A DNA stretch of 14,276 bases, taken from the NCBI GenBank assembly GCA_036844765.1, contig DAIUFE010000044.1, forward strand, positions 1-14,276, given 5' to 3'. This DNA comes from Thermocaproicibacter sp036844765 (GTDB lineage Bacteria; Bacillota; Clostridia; Oscillospirales; Acutalibacteraceae). The position numbers and the translations under genes were made by a program. This document shows, in pieces, positions 1-6,532 of the stretch (position 1 is the stretch's first letter; each line of letters opens with the position of its first letter). Below the pieces are notes generated by a model, which was not told the origin of the DNA, did no database searches, and saw only the letters and a program-made list of their open reading frames with translations.

Positions 1-53
1 TTTTCTCACTCTTTTCTATCAGAAAATTGAACTATCTTATGACATTGCGGGCC

Positions 54-674
54 GCCGGCAAAGCCGGTCTCGGCCCGCCGTTCAGCCCGGAGGGAAAAAT
101 AAGCGCAGTGTGGCGGGACTGTTTACGAAATCTCCCGGCAAGAAGAATGTGGTTTGTGCGGCACCTGCCCCGGTTATGGCCCTTCGTTTGTTCTGCCGGA
201 AAAGCACCCTACCGTTCGTTCCGAATAAAAGGGTGCGGACGGCTCTCCGGGGGTGCAGGGGCCGGCAAAGCCGGTCTCGGCCCGCCGTTCACCCCGGAGG
301 GAAAAATAATTGCAGTGTGGCGGGACTGTTTACGAAATCTCCCGGCAAGAAGAATGTGGTTTGTGCGGCACCTGCCCCGGTTATGGCCCTTCGTTTGTTC
401 TGCCGGAAAAGCACCCTGCCGTTCGATCCGAAAGAAAGGGTGCGGACGGCTCCCCGGGGGTGCAGGGGCCGGCAAAGCCGGTCTCGGCCCGCCGTTCAGC
501 CCGGAGGGAAAAATAATTGCAGTATGGCGGGACTGTTTACGAAATCTCCCGGTAAGAAGAATGTGGTTTGTGCGGCACTTGCCCCGGTTATGGCCCTTCG
601 TTTGTTCTGCCGGAAAAGCACCCTGCAGTTCGATCCGAAAGAAAGGGTGCGGACGGCTCTCCGGGGGTGCAGGG
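54..674. repeat. 207-bp tandem repeat, three copies
   Basis: Three near-identical units start at 54, 261 and 468, each with the 10-mer GCCGGCAAAG, so the period is exactly 207 bp. Differences between units are scattered substitutions (for example ACCGTTCGTT in unit 1 against GCCGTTCGAT in unit 2). Each unit has two invariant inverted repeats: CCGGC-AAA-GCCGG at its start and a GCACCCT...AGGGTGC stem near its end. Because 207 is divisible by three, two forward frames stay open across the array and give false repetitive proteins of about 200 residues. There is no ribosome binding site and no recognisable domain, so I treat it as non-coding. The part of each unit from GGCCCGCCGTTCAGC to TGGCGGGAC resembles segments near 6517-6590 and 14013-14080. 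Confidence 0.9.
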
Positions 675-732
675 GGGACGGATTAGGGCCCCTCCCGTGC
701 GGAGGTTAAGTCCCCCCTGCGCGGCTCTTTGC

Positions 733-758
733 TGACTTTCTGCCAAGACAGAAAGTCA
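733..758. repeat. Perfect 10-bp inverted repeat (hairpin)
   Basis: TGACTTTCTG and CAGAAAGTCA flank a 6-base loop (CCAAGA). The GACTTT...AAAGTC theme is shared with the longer palindrome just after metG (5193-5222). No T-tract follows, so it is not a clear terminator. Confidence 0.7.
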
Positions 759-763
759 GAGCC

Positions 764-835
764 TGCGCGGCTTGAGCGCAAACTAAAATCAAGCTGAATT
801 CAAAATTCAGAAAACAAAGCTGAAACTTTCAGTGC
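764..835 (+). repeat. Dispersed repeat family B, copy 1
   Basis: This stretch runs from TGCGCGGCTTGAGCGCA through ACTAAAA and AATTCAGA to GCTGAAACTTTCAGTGC. It aligns with 6630-6703 in the same orientation, where the same ordered blocks appear with substitutions and small length changes. It lies just upstream of a family A element. It has no coding potential that I can support. Confidence 0.7.
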
Positions 836-847
836 CCTGCAAACAAC

Positions 848-962
848 CGCTCACCCCCTGCCCCCTCCCGCGCGGTCAGCGCAGCGGAATCATAGGCCCG
901 CCGAGCGCGGAAGGGGGTTATAGTCGGGAGGGGGCTGCGCCCCCTCCCTGCCAAAGCCCTCC
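848..962 (+). repeat. Dispersed repeat family A, copy 1 (core only)
   Basis: A GC-rich element starts with CGCTCACCCCCTGCCCCCTC. It continues with CCCGCCGAGCGCGGAAGGGG, then a perfect 10-bp hairpin at 926-948 (GGGAGGGGGC, loop TGC, GCCCCCTCCC), and ends with CCCTGCCAAAGCCCTCC. The same ordered blocks occur at about 8775-8888 and, in reverse orientation, at about 14150-14276. This copy lacks the second hairpin module that the other two carry. The spacing and conservation suggest a mobile or recombining intergenic element rather than a gene. Confidence 0.8.
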
Positions 963-1022
963 TCGTTTCATGGAAGCTGCCTATTTTTGCTTTGAAAGCG
1001 AAACGGAAGAATTATGGTAAGG

Positions 1023-1082
1023 TTTAGCTTACATTTTTGTTCAACGCTAAAGCTCTTCTGAACACCCCGGCATAGCCAGGGG
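1023..1082. repeat. Two adjacent stem-loops beside the small RNA locus
   Basis: TTTAGC (1023-1028) pairs with GCTAAA (1046-1051). CCCCGGC-ATA-GCC-A-GGGG (1065-1082) forms a GC hairpin with one bulged A. Read leftward, both follow the terminator of the candidate small RNA. Compact subterminal hairpins like this are seen at the ends of IS200/IS605-type elements, but no transposase is present, so that origin is only a possibility. Confidence 0.45.
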
Positions 1083-1096
1083 TTTTCACGGGACAC

Positions 1097-1185
1097 AAAA
1101 AAGTAAGCCGCCTATCGTCAGTAGGCGGCTTATGGCTGTAAAGTTGTAAGTCATCGAGGGCGACCGTCTGATCAGCCCCCTGTCT
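1097..1185 (-). ncRNA. Candidate small non-coding RNA, about 89 nt
   Basis: Read leftward, the unit begins about 7 bases after a perfect consensus promoter (TTGACA, 17 bp, TATAAT). It ends at a textbook intrinsic terminator: an 11-bp perfect stem TAAGCCGCCTA/TAGGCGGCTTA followed by C and six Ts. The body contains CAGGGGGCTGATCAGACGG and is not AT-rich. A 22-codon frame from the ATG at 1154 runs through the terminator stem and stops after the T-tract, at 1086, so it would not be complete on the terminated RNA and has no good ribosome binding site. I cannot assign it to a known RNA family. It could also be a remnant of a mobile element end with its own promoter. The ends are inferred, not mapped. 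Confidence 0.5.
1104..1132 (-). terminator. Intrinsic terminator of the small RNA unit
   Basis: An 11-bp perfect stem (1132-1122 with 1114-1104) with a 7-base loop is followed on the minus strand by C and TTTTTT (1102-1097). This is the strongest terminator-like structure in the window. It ends the short leftward unit and would also stop read-through from tsf. Confidence 0.75.
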
Positions 1186-1191
1186 GTTTTT

Positions 1192-1220
1192 ATTATAATA
1201 ACCGAATGATCCGTTGTCAA
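1192..1220 (-). promoter_or_regulatory. Perfect consensus sigma-A promoter, leftward
   Basis: On the minus strand, TTGACA (1220-1215) and TATAAT (1197-1192) are separated by exactly 17 bp. The -10 box sits in an AT-rich stretch. It lies downstream of tsf and points away from it, driving the short unit at 1185-1097. Confidence 0.75.
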
Positions 1221-1252
1221 TAGGAGATCCGCAAATAAACTGCCGCTGGCGG

Positions 1253-1273
1253 GGCGGTCCGAAACCGGCCGCC
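1253..1273 (-). terminator. Weak hairpin just downstream of tsf
   Basis: GGCGG-CCG-loop-CGG-A-CCGCC on the minus strand gives an 8-bp stem with one bulged base, about 10 bases after the tsf stop. It lacks a proper T-tract (only TTTATTT some 15 bases on), so it may be a processing or weak termination structure. Confidence 0.3.
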
Positions 1274-1282
1274 GGCCTGCGC

Positions 1283-2191
1283 TCAGTGGATCATGTTCTT
1301 GATTTCTTCCGCGAAGTTGTCCTGGCGCTTTTCGAGGCCCTCGCCGCGCTCGAAGCGCACGAAGTCCGCGATGCGGATCTCGCCGCCGAGCTGCTGCGCG
1401 GCCTGCTGGGTGTACTTCCGGATGGTCAGCTTGTCGTCCTTGATATAGACCTGGTCGACCAGGCAGACCTCTTCGAAGAACTTCCTCAGCCTGCCCTCCA
1501 CGATCTTGCCGGCGATCGCCTCCGGCTTGCCGGACTCGATCACCTGCTGCTTCAGAATGGCCTTCTCGTGCTCGACGACGTCGGCGGGCACGGCGGTTTC
1601 ATCAAGATACTGCGGCGCGCTCGCGGCGATCTGCATGCAGACGTTCTTCGCGTATTCCTTGAACTCCGGCTTCGCGGCAATCTCCGGCGACGTCTCGAAT
1701 TTCGCCAGCACGGCGATCTTCCCGTCGGCGTGGATATAGGCGCCGACCGTGCCCTCGAACCGGCGGAAGCGGCGGATCTTGATGTTCTCGCCGATCTTCA
1801 GGATCTTCTCTTTCAGCAGCGCGTCCACCGTCTCGTCCGAGCCGGCCGCCCTGCACTTCAGCAGGGCGTCTGTGTCGGCCGGGTTCTGTTCCATCACCGT
1901 GTCGGCGCAGGTCTTGACGAAGGCGCGGAACTCCGCGTTCCGGGCGACGAAGTCGGTCTCCGAGTTGACCTCGACGGCGACGCCGCCCGCCGCGTCCGCC
2001 GCGGCGTAGGCGATGCCTTCCGCCGCGATGCGGCCGGCCTTCTTGGTGGCGGCCGCCAGGCCCTTCTCGCGCAGGAAGTCGATCGCCTTGTCCATGTCCC
2101 CGTTCGCTTCGGCGAGGGCCTTTTTACAGTCCATCATCCCGCAGCCCGTCTTGGCGCGAAGGGCCGCAACGTCTTTCGCTGTGAATGCCAT
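1283..2191 (-). CDS. tsf: Translation elongation factor Ts (EF-Ts)
   Basis: EF-Ts is the cytosolic nucleotide exchange factor that releases GDP from EF-Tu. The 302-residue protein has the N-terminal UBA-like domain with family signature 1 (LRAKTGCGMMDCKKAL, residues 11-26) and signature 2 (EVNSETDFVARN, 74-85). TDFVARN is the EF-Tu-contacting motif; the rest forms the core and dimerization regions. Length matches the full-size bacterial form. The start is supported by GAGGA about 8 bases upstream. It lies 62 bp behind rpsB on the same strand, the usual rpsB-tsf operon. The pyrH and frr genes that often follow are absent; the next 1.28 kb is repeat DNA. Identification is secure. Confidence 0.97.
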   Translation of the reverse strand: MAFTAKDVAALRAKTGCGMMDCKKALAEANGDMDKAIDFLREKGLAAATKKAGRIAAEGIAYAAADAAGGVAVEVNSETDFVARNAEFRAFVKTCADTVMEQNPADTDALLKCRAAGSDETVDALLKEKILKIGENIKIRRFRRFEGTVGAYIHADGKIAVLAKFETSPEIAAKPEFKEYAKNVCMQIAASAPQYLDETAVPADVVEHEKAILKQQVIESGKPEAIAGKIVEGRLRKFFEEVCLVDQVYIKDDKLTIRKYTQQAAQQLGGEIRIADFVRFERGEGLEKRQDNFAEEIKNMIH

Positions 2192-2253
2192 GTTCCATTC
2201 CTCACTTTTTCAAATATATCCGCTTTTTATCGGCTTCCGCGTCCCCGCCGCCT

Positions 2254-3000
2254 TTATTTCGCAGCGGCCTGCGGCGCTTCCTCGGCCTCCGGCTCTTCCG
2301 CCGCGGCGGCGCCCATCTGGCCTTCCTTGCCCTCGATGATGGCGTTGGCCATGGTCTGCGAGATCAGCTTGACGGCGCGGATGGCGTCGTCGTTGCCCGG
2401 GATCACGTAGTCGATCTCGTCCGGGTCGCAGTTCGTATCGACGATGGCGACGATCGGGATATGCAGCTTTCTCGCTTCGGAGACGGCGATGCGCTCCTTG
2501 CGCGGGTCGACGATGAACAGCGCGCCGGGCAGGTTCGTCATATCCTTGATGCCGCCCATGAACTTTTCCAGTTTTTCGATCTCGAGCTTGAGCTTGCCGA
2601 CCTCTTTTTTCGGCAGGAGGTCGAACGTCCCGTCCTCTTCCATGGTCTTGAGCTGGTTCAGGCGGTCGATCCTGCGGCGGATCGTGCGGAAGTTGGTCAG
2701 CATTCCGCCCAGCCACCGCGCGTTCACGTAAAACGCGCCGGCGCGCTCCGCCTCGGTCCGGATGGATTCCTGGGCCTGCTTTTTCGTGCCGACGAACAGC
2801 ACGGATTTGCCCTCCATCGAAAGGTCGCGGACGAAGTTGTACGCTTCCTCCAGCTTGCGCACGGTCTTCTGCAGATCGATGATATAGATGCCGTTGCGCT
2901 CGGTGAAAATATAAGGCGCCATCTTCGGGTTCCACCGTCTGGTCTGGTGGCCGAAATGGACGCCCGCTTCCAGAAGCTGCTTCATGGATACTACTGCCAT
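2254..3000 (-). CDS. rpsB: Small ribosomal subunit protein bS2
   Basis: bS2 is a structural protein of the 30S subunit, needed for bS1 association. The 248-residue protein begins MAVVSMKQLLEAGVHFGHQT and shows the family landmarks: GVHFGHQTRRWNPKM near the N-terminus, GIYIIDLQKT, VLFVGTKKQA, the RWLGGMLTNF block, and LFIVDPRKERIA then VDTNCDP in the second half. The C-terminus is an Ala/Glu-rich tail, common in this family. I chose the ATG at 3000 because GGGAGG precedes it by 10 bases and the family N-terminus aligns there. A longer in-frame reading from a GTG at 3069 would translate the structured leader and is not credible. It is the first gene of the rpsB-tsf operon, with its own promoter at 3106-3134. 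Confidence 0.97.
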   Translation of the reverse strand: MAVVSMKQLLEAGVHFGHQTRRWNPKMAPYIFTERNGIYIIDLQKTVRKLEEAYNFVRDLSMEGKSVLFVGTKKQAQESIRTEAERAGAFYVNARWLGGMLTNFRTIRRRIDRLNQLKTMEEDGTFDLLPKKEVGKLKLEIEKLEKFMGGIKDMTNLPGALFIVDPRKERIAVSEARKLHIPIVAIVDTNCDPDEIDYVIPGNDDAIRAVKLISQTMANAIIEGKEGQMGAAAAEEPEAEEAPQAAAK

Positions 3001-3099
3001 AAACAAAAAACCTCCCTGGTTTTTCCCTCCGCCGGGCTTTTGATTCGGCGATAAAACCCTTTCGGGCACCGTTCGCCGGGCCTCGGCGTGTGTTTTGCG
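3001..3099 (-). promoter_or_regulatory. Structured rpsB leader (possible S2 control element)
   Basis: The inferred untranslated leader is about 99 nt. It contains GCCG-AGGCC-CGGC and a stem CGGTG/CGCCG enclosing CCC-GAAA-GGG, which carries a GNRA-type tetraloop, followed by further GC blocks and the GGGAGG ribosome binding site. Autoregulation of rpsB by S2 through its leader is known in several bacteria. Whether this leader acts that way is inference. Confidence 0.35.
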
Positions 3100-3105
3100 T
3101 TCAAT

Positions 3106-3134
3106 AGTATACCATACCGCGCCCGTCTTTACAA
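3106..3134 (-). promoter_or_regulatory. rpsB-tsf promoter with extended -10
   Basis: On the minus strand, TTGTAA (3134-3129) and TATACT (3111-3106) have 17-bp spacing, with TGG directly before the -10 box (extended -10). The transcript start would lie near 3099. Confidence 0.7.
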
Positions 3135-3188
3135 GTTTTTTTCTCCGCGGGCCGCTTTTCGCGTCCCCCTTTTATTTTTGGGACGAAA

Positions 3189-3197
3189 TGGTATAAT
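3189..3197 (+). promoter_or_regulatory. metG promoter, extended -10
   Basis: TGGTATAAT is a perfect extended -10 box. The -35 region (TTTTAT, about 3170) is poor, which the TGn extension may offset. Transcription would start near 3204, giving a leader of about 45 nt, too short for a T-box. It is divergent from the rpsB promoter. Confidence 0.6.
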
Positions 3198-3248
3198 AAT
3201 AAAGATTGTATCGAACGTTCCGCAATTTGAGTTCCCGGAGGCTGAAAA

Positions 3249-5192
3249 ATGGAGAAGAAGACCTTTTACATCACGACGCCCATCTACTACCCGTCCGGCA
3301 AGCCGCACATCGGGCACTGCTACTGCACGCTGGCGTGCGATGCGACCGCGCGCTACAAGCGGATGCAGGGGTACGACGTGATGTTTTTGACCGGGACGGA
3401 CGAGCACGGCCTGAAGATCGAGCAGAACGCCGAGAAGGCGGGCGTCACGCCGAAGGCCTATGTCGACCGGGTCGCGCAGGAGTTCAAGGACCTCTGGAAG
3501 CTGCTCAACATCTCGAACGACAAGTTCATCCGCACGACGGACGACTACCACGTGAAGGCCGTGCAGAAGATCTTCACCGAGCTGCACGACCGGGGCGACA
3601 TCTACAAAGGGGAATACAAGGGCTGGTACTGCACGCCGTGCGAGTCCTTCTGGACCAAGACACAGCTCAAAAACGGCCGCTGCCCGGACTGCGGCGGCGA
3701 GGTCAAGCTCGTGAGTGAGGAGGCTTACTTCTTCCGCCTCTCGAACTACGCCGGCCGCCTGCTCAAGCTCTACGAGGACCGGCCGGACTTCATCCAGCCG
3801 GAAAGCCGCAAGAACGAGATGATCCGCTTCATCAACCAGGGCCTCGAGGACCTGTGCGTTTCGCGCACGAGTTTCACGTGGGGCATCCAGGTGCCGTTCG
3901 ACCCCAAGCACGTGGTCTACGTCTGGATCGACGCGCTGACGAACTATATCACCGCGCTCGGCTACGGCTCGGACGACGATTCCCTCTACCGCAAATTCTG
4001 GCCCGCCGACGTCCATTTCGTCGGCAAAGAGATCGTGCGCTTCCACACCATCATCTGGCCGGCGATGCTGATGGCGCTGGGCCTTCCGCTGCCCAAGCGC
4101 GTCTACGGCCACGGCTGGCTGCTGTTCGGGGACGGCAGCAAGATGAGCAAGAGCAAGGGCAATGTGGTCGATCCGCTGATCCTCTGCCGCCGGTACGGCG
4201 TGGACGCCGTGCGCTATTTCCTGCTGCGAGAGATCCCGTTCGGCGCGGACGGCCTGTTCACGAACGAGGCCCTGATCGGCCGCATCAACGCCGACCTGGC
4301 GAACGACCTCGGCAACCTGCTCGCCCGCACGACGGCGATGGCGGAGCGGTATTTCGGCGGGCGTATCCCCGCGGAGCGCGAGGCCGCGCCGCAGGACACC
4401 GAACTGACCGCCGCGGCCTCTTCCCTGCGCGGAAAATGCGACGCCGCGGTGGACGGCTACCAGTTCTCGGTCGCCCTGACCGAGATCTGGAACGTCGTCT
4501 CCCGCGCGAACAAATATATCGACGAGACGCAGCCCTGGGTCCTCGGCCGGGACGAGACGAAGAAAGCGCGCCTCGCGGCGGTGCTCTACAACCTCTGCGA
4601 GTCGCTGCGGATCGCCTCGGTGCTGCTCTCGCCGTTCCTCCCGGACACCGCGCCGAAGATTCAGGAGCAGCTCGGCGTCCCGGCCGAGGGACGGACCTAT
4701 GATTCCGCCGCCCGATGGGGCGCGGTGCCCGAGTACGATTCCGTCCGGAAAGGGGAGCCGCTGTTCCCCCGCATCGACGTGGACAAAGAGATCGAGGAGC
4801 TGAACCGGCTGATCCCGAACCCGGCGGATAAGAAAAGCCAGGCTCCTTTACAGGCGGCGGAAAAGCCCGCGCCGATCGCGATCGGCGATTTTGCGAAGAT
4901 CGACCTCCGCGCGGCCAAAGTGACGGCGTGCGAGCCGGTCCCGCGGTCGAAGAAGCTGCTCAGGCTCACGCTCGACGACGGCGAGGGCGGGCGGACGGTC
5001 GCCTCCGGCATCTCGCAGTGGTACAAGCCGGAGGACCTCGTCGGCCGCACGGTGGTGCTGGTCGCCAACCTCAGGCCCGCGACGCTCTGCGGCGTCGAGA
5101 GCCGCGGCATGATCCTCGCCGCCGACATGCCCGGCGGCGCCGCCCGCGTCGTCTTCGCCGACGGCGTCCCCGCCGGCAGCAAGATCCGGTGA
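3249..5192 (+). CDS. metG: Methionyl-tRNA synthetase
   Basis: This class I aminoacyl-tRNA synthetase charges tRNA-Met, including the initiator, in the cytosol. The 647-residue protein shows the HIGH motif at residues 20-23 (KPHIGH), TGTDEHGLK at 48-56, four zinc-binding cysteines (C128, C131, C145, C148) in the connective-peptide insertion, and KMSKS at 298-302. An anticodon-binding helical domain follows. From about residue 538 to the end lies a C-terminal EMAPII/Trbp111-like tRNA-binding domain (FAKIDLRAAKV...), the dimerizing tail typical of Firmicute enzymes. Length is normal. GGAGG at 3237-3241, seven bases upstream, fixes the ATG start. The stop codon touches a long palindrome, and tatD follows 536 bp on, the same order as metS-tatD in Bacillus. 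Identification is secure. Confidence 0.97.
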   Translation: MEKKTFYITTPIYYPSGKPHIGHCYCTLACDATARYKRMQGYDVMFLTGTDEHGLKIEQNAEKAGVTPKAYVDRVAQEFKDLWKLLNISNDKFIRTTDDYHVKAVQKIFTELHDRGDIYKGEYKGWYCTPCESFWTKTQLKNGRCPDCGGEVKLVSEEAYFFRLSNYAGRLLKLYEDRPDFIQPESRKNEMIRFINQGLEDLCVSRTSFTWGIQVPFDPKHVVYVWIDALTNYITALGYGSDDDSLYRKFWPADVHFVGKEIVRFHTIIWPAMLMALGLPLPKRVYGHGWLLFGDGSKMSKSKGNVVDPLILCRRYGVDAVRYFLLREIPFGADGLFTNEALIGRINADLANDLGNLLARTTAMAERYFGGRIPAEREAAPQDTELTAAASSLRGKCDAAVDGYQFSVALTEIWNVVSRANKYIDETQPWVLGRDETKKARLAAVLYNLCESLRIASVLLSPFLPDTAPKIQEQLGVPAEGRTYDSAARWGAVPEYDSVRKGEPLFPRIDVDKEIEELNRLIPNPADKKSQAPLQAAEKPAPIAIGDFAKIDLRAAKVTACEPVPRSKKLLRLTLDDGEGGRTVASGISQWYKPEDLVGRTVVLVANLRPATLCGVESRGMILAADMPGGAARVVFADGVPAGSKIR

Positions 5193-5222
5193 GTGACTTT
5201 TTCTTTGCAAAGAAAAAGTCAC
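5193..5222. repeat. 30-bp perfect palindrome abutting the metG stop codon
   Basis: The sequence from GTGACTTTTTCTTTG through its exact reverse complement begins on the base after the metG TGA. It could form a 13- to 15-bp hairpin and protect or terminate the metG mRNA, although the following bases are CAAAAAG rather than a T-tract. Its right arm is also the start of the first 91-bp tandem repeat. Confidence 0.75.
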
Positions 5223-5530
5223 CAAAAAGAAACCGACGCCGAAGGGATAAAACCCGTTCATTGATTCTACCCCCGTTCAAGCAAAACCGCAGTTCCCGCT
5301 AAGAAAAAGTCACCCAAAAGAAACCGACGCCGAAGGGATAAAACCCGTTCATTGATTCTACCCCCGTTCAAGCAAAACCGCAGTTTCCGCTAAGAAAAAG
5401 TCGCCAAAAAGAAACCGGCGCCGAAGGGATAAAACCCATTCTTTGATCCTACCCCCGTTCAAGCAAAACCGCAGTTTCCGCTAAGAAAAAGTCGCCAAAA
5501 AGGAACCGGCGTCTGAAGGTCAAAACCCTT
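5210..5530. repeat. 91-bp tandem repeat, three copies plus a partial fourth
   Basis: Units begin with AAGAAAAAGTC at 5210, 5301, 5392 and 5483, an exact 91-bp period. The fourth diverges after about 40-50 bases. Each full unit carries GAAACCGACGCCGAAGGGAT (or a close variant), CTACCCCCGTTCAAGCAAAA and CCGCAGTT(T/C)CCGCT. As 91 is not a multiple of three, no frame is conserved, which argues for a non-coding array. The unit start equals the right arm of the palindrome after metG, so the array may have grown from it. Confidence 0.9.
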
Positions 5531-5562
5531 TACGGCAATTCTCAGTACGATCGAGACGAAAC

Positions 5563-5596
5563 TTATCTCACCCCCGCCATGGCGGGGGTGAGATAA
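5563..5596. repeat. 34-bp perfect palindrome
   Basis: TTATCTCACCCCCGCCA and its exact reverse complement meet at CCATGG with no loop. The CCCCCGCC/GGCGGGGG core is shared with the hairpin at 8994-9024, and both are followed within about 20 bases by a TTTTGCAA or TTTCGCAA motif. It may be a member of a small palindromic repeat family. Confidence 0.75.
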
Positions 5597-5608
5597 AAAG
5601 TATTTTGC

Positions 5609-5635
5609 AACTCAGCCGGAAAGGCCGGAGTTTTT
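5609..5635 (+). terminator. Candidate intrinsic terminator upstream of tatD
   Basis: AACTC pairs with GAGTT around an inner GCC/GGC stem (with an A versus CG mismatch and a GGAAA loop), followed directly by TTTTT. It could end metG transcription. Strength is moderate. Confidence 0.4.
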
Positions 5636-5728
5636 CTTCCTCCCCGCAAAGACAAACGGCGGCTGTCCTGGACAAAAATCGGCGGGAGCACCTGCACTTT
5701 TCCGAAAAAAAGCCGGTGAGGAATTTTC

Positions 5729-6532
5729 ATGCCTTACAAGAATATATTTGATTCCCACGCGCATTACGACGACCCGGCGTTCGCCCCGGACCGGGAGGCG
5801 CTCCTCGCCTCGCTGCCGGGGCGCGGCGTCTGCGGCGTGGTGGACTGCGGCTCCGACCTCGCGTCCTCCGAGAAAGCCCTGGCGCTCTCGGCGGCGTATC
5901 CCTACGTCTACGCCGCCGCCGGCATCCATCCCGAGGAAGTCGAAGCCCTGCCCGCGGACTGGGAAGAACGCCTCGGCGCGCTGCTTTCGCGCCCGAAGAT
6001 CGTCGCGGTGGGCGAGATCGGCCTCGACTACCACTTTAAGGAAGGCGCGCCGCGGGAAAAACAGAAGGCCGTTTTTGAGCGTCAGCTCGCGATGGCGAAC
6101 GGGCGCAATCTGCCGGTCGTCGTCCACGACCGCGACGCGCACGGCGACACGCTGGAGATCCTGAAAAAATGGAAACCGGCCGGCGAGGTGCACTGCTTTT
6201 CCGGCAGCGTCGAGACGGCGCGGGAAATTCTGGCGCTGGGCATGTATCTCGGCCTGGGCGGGGCGGTGACGTTCAAGAACGCGCGCGAACCGGTCGAGGT
6301 CGCGCGGATGGTTCCCGACGACCGTCTGCTGCTCGAAACCGACTGCCCCTACATGAGCCCCGTCCCGTTCCGCGGCCGCCGCAACGACTCCACCCGGATC
6401 GCCTATACCGCCGAGCGGATCGCCGCGATCCGCGGCACCGACCCCCAGTCCCTGATCGACCGGGCCCGCCGCAACGCGGAGACCCTGTTCCGCACAGGCG
6501 GCGTGTCGCCGCCGCCACGGCCCGCCGTGTAG
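5729..6532 (+). CDS. tatD: TatD-family metal-dependent hydrolase
   Basis: TatD proteins are cytosolic TIM-barrel metal-dependent enzymes with DNase/exonuclease activity shown for some members. The 267-residue protein has the full set of metal ligands: H10 and H12 in FDSHAHYD, E96 in VGEIGLDYH, H133 in VVVHDRDAH, H155 in VHCFSGS, and D205 in LLETDCPY. The family's usual end is near residue 254 (RRNAETLF); the last 13 or so residues (RTGGVSPPPRPAV) are extra. The final codons and the TAG stop lie inside a segment resembling the dispersed repeat near 14013-14064, so repeat DNA probably created this tail. GGTGAGGA seven bases upstream supports the ATG. The metG-tatD order is conserved in Firmicutes, but rnmV and ksgA are not here. 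Confidence 0.93.
   Translation: MPYKNIFDSHAHYDDPAFAPDREALLASLPGRGVCGVVDCGSDLASSEKALALSAAYPYVYAAAGIHPEEVEALPADWEERLGALLSRPKIVAVGEIGLDYHFKEGAPREKQKAVFERQLAMANGRNLPVVVHDRDAHGDTLEILKKWKPAGEVHCFSGSVETAREILALGMYLGLGGAVTFKNAREPVEVARMVPDDRLLLETDCPYMSPVPFRGRRNDSTRIAYTAERIAAIRGTDPQSLIDRARRNAETLFRTGGVSPPPRPAV

Larger units (their letters stand above)
1..1282. other. Gene-free, repeat-rich intergenic region
   Basis: No protein gene can be supported in these 1.28 kb. The open frames here are either products of the 207-bp repeat or lack a ribosome binding site and known motifs. The region holds the tandem array (54-674), a hairpin (733-758), dispersed repeats B (764-835) and A (848-962), a set of stem-loops (1023-1132) and the leftward small transcription unit (1097-1220). 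It is the region downstream of tsf. Confidence 0.75.
5193..5728. other. metG-tatD intergenic region, repeat-filled
   Basis: These 536 bases hold no gene that I can support. They contain the 30-bp palindrome, the 91-bp array, the 34-bp palindrome (5563-5596), a candidate terminator (5609-5635) and the tatD ribosome binding site. I see no convincing promoter for tatD, so it may depend on read-through or on an atypical promoter. Confidence 0.6.

Noticed and set aside
27..709. Two long forward open frames of about 200-219 codons with internal repeats
   Set aside because: They are by-products of the 207-bp tandem repeat (period a multiple of three), overlap each other in different frames, and have no ribosome binding site or known domain.
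1086..1154. 22-codon leftward frame within the small RNA locus
   Set aside because: It runs through the terminator stem and its stop lies past the T-tract, and no good ribosome binding site precedes it.
1214..2410. 398-codon forward frame opposite tsf
   Set aside because: It is antisense to the clear EF-Ts gene and its protein is low-complexity Leu/Arg/Asp-rich, a normal shadow in GC-rich DNA.
3001..3069. 23-residue N-terminal extension of S2 from a GTG at 3069
   Set aside because: The family N-terminus and the GGGAGG site fit the ATG at 3000; the extension would translate the structured leader.
3198..3248. T-box or other riboswitch in the metG leader
   Set aside because: The inferred leader is only about 45 nt, too short, and shows no T-box sequence.
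3129..4112. 327-codon leftward frame opposite metG
   Set aside because: It is antisense to a secure metG gene, with no motif and shadow-like composition.
5210..5530. CRISPR-like array
   Set aside because: The 91-bp units are contiguous and nearly identical throughout, with no short repeats separated by unique spacers, and there are no cas genes.
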